Of a DNA stretch of 64,000 nucleotides, positions 1 through 8,948 are shown one piece after another (the first letter of the stretch is position 1; each line of letters opens with the position of its first letter). Below the pieces are notes generated by a model, which searched no databases, was not told the DNA's origin, and worked only from the letters and a program-made list of their open reading frames with translations. A program made the position numbers and the translations under genes. This DNA comes from Mycobacterium colombiense CECT 3035 (GTDB lineage: Bacteria; Actinomycetota; Actinomycetes; Mycobacteriales; Mycobacteriaceae): positions 4,154,001 through 4,218,000 of the forward strand of contig NZ_CP020821.1 in NCBI RefSeq assembly GCF_002105755.1, read 5' to 3'.

Positions 1-1
1 T

Positions 2-877
2 CGCCCGTCGCTGAACATCGCCGAGTGGATCCTGCCCTCGGTGATGGCCGCAGCACCAAAAGAGCTGCAGGAGAAGATCATTCCGCCCACCCAACGCGGT
101 GAGATTCATTGGTGCCAGCTGTTCAGCGAGCCGGGCGCCGGCTCCGACCTCGCGTCGCTGACCACCCGGGCGACCAAGGTCGACGGCGGCTGGCGGATCA
201 GCGGCCACAAGATCTGGACGTCGTTGGCGCAGTACGCGGACCTGGGGGCGCTGCTGGCCCGCACCGACCCCGAAGCCAGCAAGCACCGCGGCATCGGTTA
301 CTTCATCCTCGACATGCGATCGCCCGGCATCGAAATCCAGCCGATCAAGACGGCCACCGGGCAGGCACACTTCAACGAGGTGTTCCTCAACGACGTCTTC
401 GTCCCCGACGAGATGCTGCTGGGCGGTCCTACCGACGGCTGGAACCTCGCGATCGCCACGATGGCCGAAGAGCGTTCCGCGATCAGCGGATACGTCAAGT
501 TCGACCGGGCCATCGCGCTGCGCCGGCTCGCCGCCCGGCCGGGCCCCGACCGTGACGACGCCCTGCGCGAGCTCGGCGAACTCGACGCCTACACCAACGC
601 CATCAGGGCGCTCGGGGTACGGGAAACCATTCGGCTGCTCGACGGGCAGGCGTCGGGCCCGGCGTCCAGCATCGCCAAGGTCGCGATGAACGTGCTCCTG
701 CGCCGGACCTTCCAGGCCACGCTGCAGTTGACCGGGCAGGTCGCCATGGTCGACGACCCCGACGCCGCGGTCGTGGAACCCTACCTGCATCTGCCGGCCG
801 AGCTGATCGGCGGGGGGACCAGGGAGATCCAGCTCAACATCATCGCGCAGATGATTCTCGGTCTACCCCGAAAATAA
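2..877 (+). CDS. acyl-CoA dehydrogenase, 5' end outside the window
   Basis: C-terminal part of an FAD-dependent acyl-CoA dehydrogenase, which introduces the alpha,beta double bond in acyl-CoA or steroid-CoA beta-oxidation. The reading frame is open from base 2, so the start lies upstream of the window. The conserved block FSEPGAGSDLAS, the KIWTS strand, the FNEVFLNDVFVPDEMLLG segment and the family-typical C-terminal GGGTREIQLN are all visible. About 290 residues are present of a usual 380-400. The next gene begins 9 bases downstream, so it is in an operon with the thiolase-like and DUF35 genes. The substrate cannot be read from the sequence. Confidence 0.93.
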   Translation, partial: RPSLNIAEWILPSVMAAAPKELQEKIIPPTQRGEIHWCQLFSEPGAGSDLASLTTRATKVDGGWRISGHKIWTSLAQYADLGALLARTDPEASKHRGIGYFILDMRSPGIEIQPIKTATGQAHFNEVFLNDVFVPDEMLLGGPTDGWNLAIATMAEERSAISGYVKFDRAIALRRLAARPGPDRDDALRELGELDAYTNAIRALGVRETIRLLDGQASGPASSIAKVAMNVLLRRTFQATLQLTGQVAMVDDPDAAVVEPYLHLPAELIGGGTREIQLNIIAQMILGLPRK

Positions 878-886
878 GGACACAGC

Positions 887-2095
887 ATGGGATTACGCGG
901 AGAAGCCGCGATCGTCGGATACGTCGAACTTCCGCCGGAACGCATGAGCAAGGCGACACCCGCGCCGTTCGTCATCGAACAGTGGGCGGAACTCGGCGCC
1001 GCCGCGCTGGGCGATGCGGGCCTGCCCTTCGAGGTCGTCGACGGGATCGTCGCGTCACACCTGGCCGAATCGGAGATCTTCGTGCCCTCCACGATCGCCG
1101 AATACCTCGGCGTGGGAGCGAGATTCGCCGAGCACGTCGACCTCGGCGGGGCCAGCGCGGCGGCCATGGTGTGGCGGGCCGCCGCCGCCGTCGAACTCGG
1201 CATCTGCGACGCGGTGCTGTGTGCGTTGCCCGCCCGCTACATCACCCCGATGTCGCCGCAAAAGCCCAAGGCCTACGGCGATGCGCTGTACTTCGGCTCA
1301 TCGAGCAATCAATACGGTTCTCCGCAGGCCGAATTCGAGATCCCGTACGGAAACCTCGGCCAGAACGGCCCCTACGGCCAAGTGGCCCAGCGCTACGCGG
1401 CGGTGTACGGCTACGACGAGCGGGCCATGGCCAAGCTCGTCGTCGACACCCGGGTCAACGCCAACCACACCGACGGCGCGATCTGGAAGGACAAGCCGCT
1501 GACCGTCGACGACGTGCTGGCCAGCCCGGTGATCGCCGACCCGCTGCACATGCTGGAGATCGTCATGCCCTGCGTCGGGGGCGCGGCGGTCGTCGTCGCC
1601 AGCGCGGATGTGGCCAAACGGGCGCGCAATCGTCCGGTGTGGATCAAGGGATTCGGCGAACACGTGCCGTTCAAGACCCCGACGTACGCCGAAGATCTGC
1701 TGAACACCCCGATTGCGGCCGCGGCCGACACGGCATTCGCCATGACCGACCTGAGCCGTGACCAGATGGACATGGTCTCGATCTATGACTGCTACACCAT
1801 CACCGTGCTGCTCTCGCTGGAGGACGCCGGCTTCTGCGAGAAGGGCAAGGGCATGGACTTCGTCGCCAACCACGACCTGACCTTCCGCGGCGACTTCCCC
1901 CTGAACACGGCCGGCGGCCAATTGGGCTTCGGCCAGGCGGGTTTGGCCGGCGGGATGCACCATGTCTGCGACGCCACCCGTCAGATCATGGGCCGCGCGG
2001 GCGCCGCCCAGATCGCCGACTGCAACCGGGCCTTCGTGTCCGGCAACGGCGGCATCCTGTCCGAGCAGACGACGCTCATCCTGGAGGGAGACTGA
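887..2095 (+). CDS. thiolase-like protein (SCPx/Ltp type), probable aldolase or thiolase subunit
   Basis: Protein of 402 residues of the lipid-transfer/SCPx branch of the thiolase superfamily. Recognisable blocks are PCVGGAAVVV, the YDCYTITVLLSLEDAGFC segment and GNGGILSEQ near the C-terminus. Where a thiolase has its nucleophilic cysteine, about residues 87-90, this protein reads GGAS. No GHP histidine motif is present; the C-terminal motif reads GGQLGFGQAG. Loss of the cysteine is the pattern of the Ltp2-type retro-aldolases that cleave steroid side chains with a DUF35 partner. The DUF35 gene follows 2 bases downstream. A retro-aldol role is inference from this pairing. Confidence 0.85.
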   Translation: MGLRGEAAIVGYVELPPERMSKATPAPFVIEQWAELGAAALGDAGLPFEVVDGIVASHLAESEIFVPSTIAEYLGVGARFAEHVDLGGASAAAMVWRAAAAVELGICDAVLCALPARYITPMSPQKPKAYGDALYFGSSSNQYGSPQAEFEIPYGNLGQNGPYGQVAQRYAAVYGYDERAMAKLVVDTRVNANHTDGAIWKDKPLTVDDVLASPVIADPLHMLEIVMPCVGGAAVVVASADVAKRARNRPVWIKGFGEHVPFKTPTYAEDLLNTPIAAAADTAFAMTDLSRDQMDMVSIYDCYTITVLLSLEDAGFCEKGKGMDFVANHDLTFRGDFPLNTAGGQLGFGQAGLAGGMHHVCDATRQIMGRAGAAQIADCNRAFVSGNGGILSEQTTLILEGD

Positions 2096-2097
2096 GG

Positions 2098-2508
2098 ATG
2101 GCCACCTTCGAGCGGCCGATGCCCGTGAAAACGCCGACCAGCGCACCGTTTTGGGATGCCCTGGCACAGCATCGCATCGTCATCCAGTACTCGCCGTCGC
2201 TGCAGGCCTACGTGTTCTACCCGCGGGTGCGTGCGCCGCGCACCCTGGCCGACGACCTGGAATGGCGCGAGATCTCTGGGATGGGAACCCTGTACTCCTA
2301 CACGGTGGCCCACCGGCCGGTCAGTCCGCATTTCGCCGACGCCGTCCCGCAGCTGCTCGCCATCGTCGAATGGGACGAGGGCCCAAGGTTTTCCACCGAG
2401 ATGGTCAACGTCGACCCGGGCCGCCTGAAGGTCGGGATGCGGGTGAAGCCGGTGTTCTGCGACTATTCGGACCACGAGGTCACGCTGCTGCGGTACGAGC
2501 CCGCCTAG
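2098..2508 (+). CDS. DUF35 (OB-fold) protein without zinc ligands
   Basis: Protein of 136 residues with the OB-fold half of a DUF35 protein (GTLYSYTVAHRPVSPHF, then VGMRVKPVF). These proteins form heteromers with thiolase-like enzymes and position acyl-CoA substrates. The N-terminal zinc-ribbon region is present in length (YSPSLQAYVFYPRVRAP) but has none of the four ribbon cysteines; compare the paralogue at 8945-9379, which keeps them. It starts 2 bases after the thiolase-like gene and is surely its partner. Its stop codon TAG overlaps the TAG of the convergent LacI gene in a shared CTAG. Confidence 0.85.
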   Translation: MATFERPMPVKTPTSAPFWDALAQHRIVIQYSPSLQAYVFYPRVRAPRTLADDLEWREISGMGTLYSYTVAHRPVSPHFADAVPQLLAIVEWDEGPRFSTEMVNVDPGRLKVGMRVKPVFCDYSDHEVTLLRYEPA

Positions 2509-3482
2509 GTCGACGATCGCACCACCAGGTGGGCGATGTCGGTCAGCTCGGGCGACGGTGGGGCGGGGTGGCCCAGCCGTTCGAAAACCGCGGCAAGCGC
2601 TGCGTCGGCGACCGCGCAGGGATCGAATTGCACGGTGGTCAACGGCGGCGTGCTCACCATGCCCATCGGGCTGGCGTCGACGCCCATCACCGCCAGGTCA
2701 CCCGGACAGCGCAGCCGCGCTTGATGAATGCCGTACAGGACCAGGCAGGCGATCTCGTCGCTCTGCGCACACACCGCGGTCACTCCGTCGCCCACCCAGC
2801 CGGTGACCACGTCGGCGGCGTTGTCCAGGGTCACCTCGTCGACGCGCACGTCGGGGAGGCCGCGCAGTTGGGCGGCCCGCGAGACACCCTCGAACCAGTA
2901 GTCGCCCAACGGACGCCATCGGGCAATCCCGGTGTAGGCGAACGCGATTCGGCGATGGCCCCGCTCGATCAGGTGCTCGACCCGCATCTCGCCGACGGAC
3001 AGGTGCGGGTCTTTGAGCGCGGGCAGTGTGCCGATCTCGATATGGGGGATGCCCGCGGTCGTCACCGCCTGCCGCGCGGCCGCGCTCAGCGGGAACAGGC
3101 TGGTGACGGCGACGGGATCCAGATTCTCGATCGCGTCGACCACGTGCTGGTCGTCGTCGGTCTCGAAGACCTGCACCTGCAGAAAACCCTCGCGGGCCAG
3201 TGCGGTCGTCATCCGGCTGCCGGCCTGCATCGGCATCTCGCCGACGGCGACGTGCGGCACCACGTAGAGCACCACCCCGCTTTTGCCGCGCGCGAGGTTG
3301 CGAGCGGCGAGGTTGGGCCGGTAGCCGAGCAGTTTGGCCGCGCGGTACACCGCGTCGCGGGTTTCCGCAGAGATGCGCCGGCCCCGTGCGTTGTTGAGCA
3401 CATAGCTGACCGTGGCGGTCGACACGCTGGCCAGCCGGGCCACGTCGGCGGTGGTCGGACGCGCAGCTTTATTGGTGCTCAA
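2505..3482 (-). CDS. LacI-family transcriptional regulator
   Basis: Protein of 325 residues: an N-terminal LacI helix-turn-helix (TTADVARLASVSTATVSYVL, about residues 10-30, followed by the hinge) and a periplasmic-binding-like sensor domain. The start is TTG, with a GGAAGG element upstream and no nearby ATG. It is transcribed away from the amidohydrolase gene and convergently with the DUF35 gene. LacI members normally sense sugars, but mycobacterial ones next to CoA catabolism probably sense a pathway intermediate (inference). A LacI-style AGCGCT palindrome lies in the divergent region at 3668-3681. Confidence 0.92.
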   Translation of the reverse strand: MSTNKAARPTTADVARLASVSTATVSYVLNNARGRRISAETRDAVYRAAKLLGYRPNLAARNLARGKSGVVLYVVPHVAVGEMPMQAGSRMTTALAREGFLQVQVFETDDDQHVVDAIENLDPVAVTSLFPLSAAARQAVTTAGIPHIEIGTLPALKDPHLSVGEMRVEHLIERGHRRIAFAYTGIARWRPLGDYWFEGVSRAAQLRGLPDVRVDEVTLDNAADVVTGWVGDGVTAVCAQSDEIACLVLYGIHQARLRCPGDLAVMGVDASPMGMVSTPPLTTVQFDPCAVADAALAAVFERLGHPAPPSPELTDIAHLVVRSST

Positions 3483-3667
3483 CTTCCGTCACCTTCCGGG
3501 CCCGGTCATGACCCATGGTGGCACGCGACGCTTCTTGGCATCGCGCCGTCCCGCCCCGGGCGTCTGCGGCCGCGACGCAAAAGCGAACTAATAGTCCTCT
3601 TATACACGCCGGCTGCGATGGCGCCGCCGTCCGTGACGTACGGGGCTGCGGCGTTGCTGCATAGGGG

Positions 3668-3681
3668 ATTAAGCGCTCATT
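3668..3681. promoter_or_regulatory. candidate LacI-family operator
   Basis: ATTAAGCGCTCATT is an imperfect palindrome (10 of 14 positions symmetric) centred on AGCGCT, the central-CpG arrangement typical of LacI-family operators. It lies between the divergent LacI and amidohydrolase genes, about 35 bases upstream of the TTGACA box at 3710. Repression of the amidohydrolase operon from here is inferred. Confidence 0.4.
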
Positions 3682-3709
3682 TCGCCCCGCCAGCGGCCGA
3701 GGGCGCCGG

Positions 3710-3739
3710 TTGACACTGTGACGCACACCATTGTCTACT
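3710..3739 (+). promoter_or_regulatory. candidate sigma-A promoter of the amidohydrolase operon
   Basis: A perfect -35 hexamer TTGACA at 3710-3715 is followed after 18 bases by TCTACT (3734-3739), a weak -10. The predicted transcript would start near 3747, about 23 bases ahead of the ATG at 3770. The weak -10 keeps confidence low. Confidence 0.35.
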
Positions 3740-3769
3740 AGTCACTGGCTATCGATCGAGGAGCGCGGG

Positions 3770-5125
3770 ATGAACAAGGACGACCTGATCCTGATCAGCG
3801 TGGACGATCACATCGCCGAGCCGGCCGACATGTTCGACGCCCACGTCCCCGCCGCCTACAAGGACCGCGCCCCACGCGTGGTCGTCGAGCCCGACGGCAT
3901 CCAGCAGTGGTACTACGGCGAGATCCGCGGACGCAACATGGGACTGAACGCCGTCGCGGGGAAGCCGCGCGAGATGTACAACATCGACGCCTCACGCTAC
4001 GACGAGATGCGCCCGGGCTGCTTCAACGTCGACGAGCGGGTGCGCGACATGAACGCCGGTGGCCAGCTGGCCGGGTTGAACTTCCCGAACTTCACCGGCT
4101 TCTCCGGCCAGGTCCTCAACCAGGGTCCCGACCGCGAGACGAACCTGGTGATGATCAGGGCGTACAACGAATGGCACGTCGACGAATGGTGCGGGGCGTA
4201 CCCGGGCCGATTCATCCCGTGCGGCATCCTGCCGCTGTTCGACGTGGCCGAGGCCGCCAAGGAGGTCAAACGGCTCGCGGACAAGGGCTGTCACGCCGTC
4301 ACGTTCTCGGAGAACCCAGAGGCGTTGCAAATGCCTAGCATTCACACCAAGTACTGGTACCCGCTGTTCGAGGCCGTCTGCGAAAGCAACACGGTGCTGT
4401 GCACCCACGTGGGCTCCGCGTCGCGCTCGCCGCAGGTGTCCACGGACGCCCCGCCCAGCGTGCAGATGACCGCCTCGTCGATGATGAGCATGTTCACCTT
4501 CACCGAGCTGATCTGGGCACAGTTCTGGGCGGACTTCCCGCAGCTGAAGTTCTCGCTGACCGAGGGCGACGTCGGCTGGATCCCGTACTTCCTCTGGCGG
4601 GCCGAGCACGTCTACAACCGGCACTCGGGCTGGACGCTGGCGTCCTTCCCACCCGGATACGACGGGCCGACCGACGTGTTCAAGCGCCACTTCTACACCT
4701 GCTTCATCAGCGACAAAGTCGGTGTGCAGAACATGAATTGGTTCAACGAGGACATGCTGTGCTGGGAGTCCGACTTCCCGCACTCGGACAGCAACTGGCC
4801 TTTCGCCCCCGAGGACATCGTCGCCACCATGGGCCACCTGGACGACGCCGTCATCGACAAGATCACCCATCAAAACGCCATGGACGCATACTCATTCGAC
4901 CCCTTCCGGCACATCCCGAAGGAGCACGCGCGCGCCGGCTACCTGCGAGCACAGGCCACCGACGTCGACGTGGTCACCCACGTCGGCCGCCAGGCCAGCC
5001 AGCGTGACCGGGATGCGTGGACGCGGATGACGCAGTTCGCCCTGCAGGCACAGGCCTCGGCGCAGGCGCCGGCGACGGTCGAGGTGTCCGGTATCGCCGG
5101 GCGCGCCACCACCCTGGGCAACTGA
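3770..5125 (+). CDS. amidohydrolase family protein (TIM-barrel, ACMSD-like)
   Basis: Protein of 451 residues of the amidohydrolase_2 family, metal-dependent TIM-barrel hydrolases or decarboxylases. The N-terminal ISVDDHIAEP carries the metal-binding Asp-x-His variant, CTHVGSASR the next histidine, and ESDFPHSDSNWPF the C-terminal aspartate. The ATG at 3770 is preferred over an in-frame TTG at 3731 because GAGGAG precedes it. The CoA-transferase gene starts 2 bases after its stop. Family members next to CoA-transferases and thiolases often open or decarboxylate ring-derived acids; the substrate here is unknown. Confidence 0.9.
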   Translation: MNKDDLILISVDDHIAEPADMFDAHVPAAYKDRAPRVVVEPDGIQQWYYGEIRGRNMGLNAVAGKPREMYNIDASRYDEMRPGCFNVDERVRDMNAGGQLAGLNFPNFTGFSGQVLNQGPDRETNLVMIRAYNEWHVDEWCGAYPGRFIPCGILPLFDVAEAAKEVKRLADKGCHAVTFSENPEALQMPSIHTKYWYPLFEAVCESNTVLCTHVGSASRSPQVSTDAPPSVQMTASSMMSMFTFTELIWAQFWADFPQLKFSLTEGDVGWIPYFLWRAEHVYNRHSGWTLASFPPGYDGPTDVFKRHFYTCFISDKVGVQNMNWFNEDMLCWESDFPHSDSNWPFAPEDIVATMGHLDDAVIDKITHQNAMDAYSFDPFRHIPKEHARAGYLRAQATDVDVVTHVGRQASQRDRDAWTRMTQFALQAQASAQAPATVEVSGIAGRATTLGN

Positions 5126-5127
5126 GC

Positions 5128-7461
5128 GTGGCAGCCGAGGCGCCGTTCGCGGGCTGGCGCGTGCTGGAGTTGTGCAACGGCCTGGCGGCGGCCTATTGCG
5201 GCAAGATGTTTGTCGATGCAGCCGCCGAGGTGGTGAAAGTCGAGTCACCACAGGGTGATTCGCTGCGCGCCTGGTCGGCGGGCGGACCGCCCGGGGCGCT
5301 GTTCGGCTACCTGGCCGCGGGCAAGAAGTCGGTGGTCAATCACGGCCAGGCCGAGATCCTTTCGCTGCTGGCCGGCGCCGACCTGGTGCTCACCGACCTC
5401 ACCGACGGCTGGACGCTCGACGCGATCACCGCACACACGGCCGCGTCGGCCGTGGTGGTGGCCGTCACCCCGTTCGGCACCACCGGTCCCTACGTCGAAA
5501 ACCAGGTCGTCGCCAACGAATTCATTCTGCAGGCGTTGTGCGGGTCGATCGCCGGCCGCGGTTGGCCGGGCGACGAGCCGGTGCAGGCCGGGGGCCGGCT
5601 CGGCGAGTGGCTGGCGGGCACCTTCGCGGCGGCGGTGGCCGCGGCGGCAACGCGGCACGCGGCACGCAGCGGGCGCGGCGAGGTCATCGACGTCTCGACG
5701 TACGAGGCCATGGCGATCGCCATGGGCGGCTTGTCCGCCATGTCCGCCAGCGTGCTGGGCGCCGATTCGCTGCTGCACGAACGCAGCCTGGAGCTGCCCT
5801 CGATCGTTCCGACGGCCGACGGCATGGTCGGCTTCTGCACCATCACCGCCCAACAGTTTCAAGACTTCCTGGTGATGATCGAGCGACCCGATCTGGTCGA
5901 CGACGCCGACCTGGCCTCGTTCGCCGGCCGCGTCGAGCGCCGCGACGAATTCCTCGGCATGGTCACCGAATGGACCGGCAGCCGAACCACCCAGGAGATC
6001 GTCGATCTCGCGGTGGCATTCCGGATTCCGGTTGCCCCCATCGCGACTCCCGAGATGCTGCCCACGATCGACCACTTCGTGGAACGCGGCGTCTTCGCCG
6101 AATCGCCGGACGGGGTGCTGGCGCCGCGGGTGCCGTATCGCAGCGACGCGATGCAGACCGCCGCCCCCGCCGCACCGCCGCAACTCGGCGCAGACACCGG
6201 GCGGGTGCAGTGGCCGCCGCGACCCCCGGCGCCCGCCGGGACCGCCGCCGGCGCGCTGCCGTTGTCCGATGTCCGCGTCACCGATTTCACCGCCTTCTGG
6301 GCCGGCCCGGTCGCCACCCAACTGCTGGGCGCCCTGGGCGCCGACGTGATCAAGATCGAGGGCGTGCGCCGGCCCGACGGCATGCGGTTCTCCGCCGGCC
6401 GCCCGCCCGACTGGGACCAATGGTGGGAATGGGGCCCGGTGTTCCTGTGCAGCAACAACAACAAGCGCGGCGTCAGCATCGAGCTCGGCACCGACGCCGG
6501 ACGAGAACTCGCGCTTGAACTGATCGCCGCGAGCGATCTCGTCGTCGAGAACTTCTCACCCCGGGTGATGGCGAACTTCGGCCTGGAATTCGACGCGGTG
6601 CGCGCGGCCAACCCGCGGGCGATCATGGTCCGGATGCCCGCGTTCGGCCTCGACGGCCCCTGGCGCGACCGGGTCGGTTTCGCCCAGACCATGGAGCAGG
6701 CCACCGGCATGGCATGGATGACCGGGCACGCCGACGGCCCCCCGGTGATCCCGCGCGGTGTGTGCGACCCGATCGCCGGCCTGCACGCGGCCTTCGCCGC
6801 GATCGCCGCGCTGGCGATCCGCGACCGTCGCGGCACCGGGATGCAGGTGGAATCGACCATGGTCGAGGCGGCGCTGAACGTGGCGGCCGAAATGCTGGTC
6901 GAGTATTCGCGGAACGGTATCGCGATGCGCCGCAATGGAAACCGGGGCCAGGGCACGCGCCCCCAAGGGGTCTACCGCTGCCGCGGTCACGACGAGTGGG
7001 TCGCGCTGGCGGCGATGGACGCCGCCGGCCGCGCATCGCTGGCCGGCCTGCTCGGCCAGCCCGGGCTGGAGGAACCCGACTGGGCCCAACGCGCCGACGA
7101 CATCGACAAACTCATCACCGCCTGGGCTGCCGGGCACTCGGTGGCCGGCGCCGTCGAGGCACTGCGCGCCGCCGGCGTGGCCGCGGCACGCGTCACCCCG
7201 GCCGCGGCGCTGCTGACCGATCCGCAGCTGCGCGCCCGCGGCTTCTGGGAGACCGTCGACCACCCCGTCGCGGGCCCCTTTCTTTGCACCGGAATGCCTT
7301 TCGCATTCCTGGGCAAGCCGCGGCAATGGATCCGGCGGGTGCCCCCGCTCTACGGCCAGCACACCGATGAGGTGCTGACCGGCGTCCTGGGGCACACCCG
7401 GGACGACCTGGCCACCCTGCACCGGTCGGGGACCATCAGCGCTCGGCCGGCGGGGCTGTGA
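5128..7461 (+). CDS. double-domain family III (CaiB/BaiF) CoA-transferase
   Basis: Protein of 777 residues carrying two family III CoA-transferase domains in tandem (about residues 5-340 and 375-760), where most family members are about 400 residues. The catalytic aspartate is expected in a Gly/Cys-Asp-x-x-(Ala)-Gly context. The second domain has VCDPIAG, but the first reads LGEWLAG with glutamate, so only the second half looks competent. The start is GTG at 5128, 2 bases after the amidohydrolase stop; frame remains open further upstream but inside that gene. It probably activates an acid by CoA transfer for the pathway of this operon. Confidence 0.9.
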   Translation: MAAEAPFAGWRVLELCNGLAAAYCGKMFVDAAAEVVKVESPQGDSLRAWSAGGPPGALFGYLAAGKKSVVNHGQAEILSLLAGADLVLTDLTDGWTLDAITAHTAASAVVVAVTPFGTTGPYVENQVVANEFILQALCGSIAGRGWPGDEPVQAGGRLGEWLAGTFAAAVAAAATRHAARSGRGEVIDVSTYEAMAIAMGGLSAMSASVLGADSLLHERSLELPSIVPTADGMVGFCTITAQQFQDFLVMIERPDLVDDADLASFAGRVERRDEFLGMVTEWTGSRTTQEIVDLAVAFRIPVAPIATPEMLPTIDHFVERGVFAESPDGVLAPRVPYRSDAMQTAAPAAPPQLGADTGRVQWPPRPPAPAGTAAGALPLSDVRVTDFTAFWAGPVATQLLGALGADVIKIEGVRRPDGMRFSAGRPPDWDQWWEWGPVFLCSNNNKRGVSIELGTDAGRELALELIAASDLVVENFSPRVMANFGLEFDAVRAANPRAIMVRMPAFGLDGPWRDRVGFAQTMEQATGMAWMTGHADGPPVIPRGVCDPIAGLHAAFAAIAALAIRDRRGTGMQVESTMVEAALNVAAEMLVEYSRNGIAMRRNGNRGQGTRPQGVYRCRGHDEWVALAAMDAAGRASLAGLLGQPGLEEPDWAQRADDIDKLITAWAAGHSVAGAVEALRAAGVAAARVTPAAALLTDPQLRARGFWETVDHPVAGPFLCTGMPFAFLGKPRQWIRRVPPLYGQHTDEVLTGVLGHTRDDLATLHRSGTISARPAGL

Positions 7462-7462
7462 C

Positions 7463-7792
7463 ATGGCCGTCAGCCTGTGCGTGCCGCCCCGCGCCGGCGA
7501 GCTGTGCGCGCCGGTGCGCTTCCTGGTGCGGCAGGATTCCGTGGTGATGGAGCTGACCGCCCGGCACCGCATCACCAGCGTCGAATGGGACGACGACGAG
7601 CACGCGGTCGCGATGGTCGTCGAGATCACCGACCCGCAGACAGCGCGGCCGGTGGACGTGCGAATCGACGTGGTCGAGGCGGGCGCGGTGCACCTCAACT
7701 CACGAGGCACGACGATCGGGACCATCATGCGCGATGGGCGTGAATATGACGTCATGGGAACCTATTTGGGAGTTGTCGCGGATGAGAACTAG
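7463..7792 (+). CDS. conserved protein of unknown function in the CoA catabolic operon
   Basis: Protein of 109 residues beginning one base after the CoA-transferase stop and overlapping the next gene. I do not recognise the family. It is rich in acidic residues and beta-strand-like stretches (VAMVVEITDP, VDVRIDVVEAGAVHL), with no signal peptide, membrane segment or cysteine motif. Tight coupling on both sides argues that it is a real gene and possibly an accessory subunit. A hot-dog or MaoC-like fold was considered but no signature is seen. Confidence 0.7.
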   Translation: MAVSLCVPPRAGELCAPVRFLVRQDSVVMELTARHRITSVEWDDDEHAVAMVVEITDPQTARPVDVRIDVVEAGAVHLNSRGTTIGTIMRDGREYDVMGTYLGVVADEN

Positions 7793-8948
7793 CGTGACTA
7801 AGCGCACCGCGGCGATCGTCGGAGTGCACAACACACGGCAAGGGCGACGGCTGGACGGCGAAACCTCCCGCGGCCTGGCGATCAAGGCGATCCTGGGCGC
7901 GCTCGACGACGCCGGCCTGACCCTCGACGACGTCGACGGCATCAGCGCGACCCCGGACTCGACCTCGTTGATCTACGACCTGCGGATCGGGCCGGCCTGG
8001 CAGGGGCTGGCGTTCGGGGTCGGCATGATCACCGAGGCGGTCACCGCCATCGAGCACGGCATGGCCGACGTGGTGGTGCTGGTCGCGGCCCAGGCCGGCG
8101 AATACCGCGACCACGAGGCCACCGCGCCGTGGACGCGGCCCGAGAACGAATTCGTCGCCCCCTGGGGAATGTTCACCACCGCCGAATTCGCGCTCATCGC
8201 GCGGCGCCACATGCACGTCTACGGCACGACACGAGAACAACTTTCGACGGTGGCGGCGACCATCCGCAACAACGGATCCCGCAACCCTGAAGCCGTCTAC
8301 TACGACCGGGGGCCGTTCACCCCGGAGGACATCACCGCATCCCGGCCCATCGCCGACCCGTTCCACCTGCTGGATTGCGCCACCACCTCCGAGGGAGGGT
8401 GTGCGCTGGTCGTGGCCAACATCGACGCCGTCGACGTTGCGGGCCAACCCATTTACGTGCTGGGCAGTGGCGCGGACTTCCACGGCCCGTCCTACCAACA
8501 TCCGCCCGCCTACGACCTCGCCGGGCGGCGCGGGGATCACGTCAACGGTGTGGTGGGCCGGCGCGCCGCCGACCGCGCATTCAATCACGCCGGACTGCGC
8601 CGCGACGACGTCGACGTGCTGGAGCTCTACGACCCGTTCTCCTTCGAAATCATCCGCCAGCTCGAGGCTTTCGGCTTCTGCGGTGACGGGGAGGGCGGCC
8701 CCTTCGTGGCCGACGGCCACATCGCCATCGACGGCAGCCATCCGATCACCACCGACGGGGGGACCATGTCGTTCAGCCACGCCGGCGCCAATCCGCAGAT
8801 GATGCAGCGGGCCGTCCGCGCGGTGCAACAGCTGCGCGGACAGGCCGGCGCCCTTCAGGTCGCCGACGCCCATGTCGCGTTGTGCAGCAACGGGGGAGCC
8901 GGGGCCCTGTTCACCACGGTGCTGATCCTGGGAGACGAACCACGATGA
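7782..8948 (+). CDS. second thiolase-like protein (SCPx/Ltp type)
   Basis: Protein of 388 residues of the same superfamily as the gene at 887-2095 but only distantly similar. Blocks seen are AAIVGVHNT at the N-terminus, the LELYDPFSFEIIRQLEAFGFC segment and the C-terminal GTMSFSHAG with CSNGGAGALF. The region where the thiolase nucleophile should lie reads WQGLAFGVGM, with no cysteine. The start is ATG at 7782, overlapping the upstream gene by 11 bases; a GTG at 7794 just after the upstream stop is an alternative. It overlaps the DUF35 gene downstream as ATGA. Confidence 0.85.
   Translation: MRTSVTKRTAAIVGVHNTRQGRRLDGETSRGLAIKAILGALDDAGLTLDDVDGISATPDSTSLIYDLRIGPAWQGLAFGVGMITEAVTAIEHGMADVVVLVAAQAGEYRDHEATAPWTRPENEFVAPWGMFTTAEFALIARRHMHVYGTTREQLSTVAATIRNNGSRNPEAVYYDRGPFTPEDITASRPIADPFHLLDCATTSEGGCALVVANIDAVDVAGQPIYVLGSGADFHGPSYQHPPAYDLAGRRGDHVNGVVGRRAADRAFNHAGLRRDDVDVLELYDPFSFEIIRQLEAFGFCGDGEGGPFVADGHIAIDGSHPITTDGGTMSFSHAGANPQMMQRAVRAVQQLRGQAGALQVADAHVALCSNGGAGALFTTVLILGDEPR

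Noticed and set aside
1962..3713. A 583-codon plus-strand open frame over the LacI gene
   Set aside because: It is antisense to a clear LacI protein, its translation has no domain, and long shadow frames are expected at this GC content.
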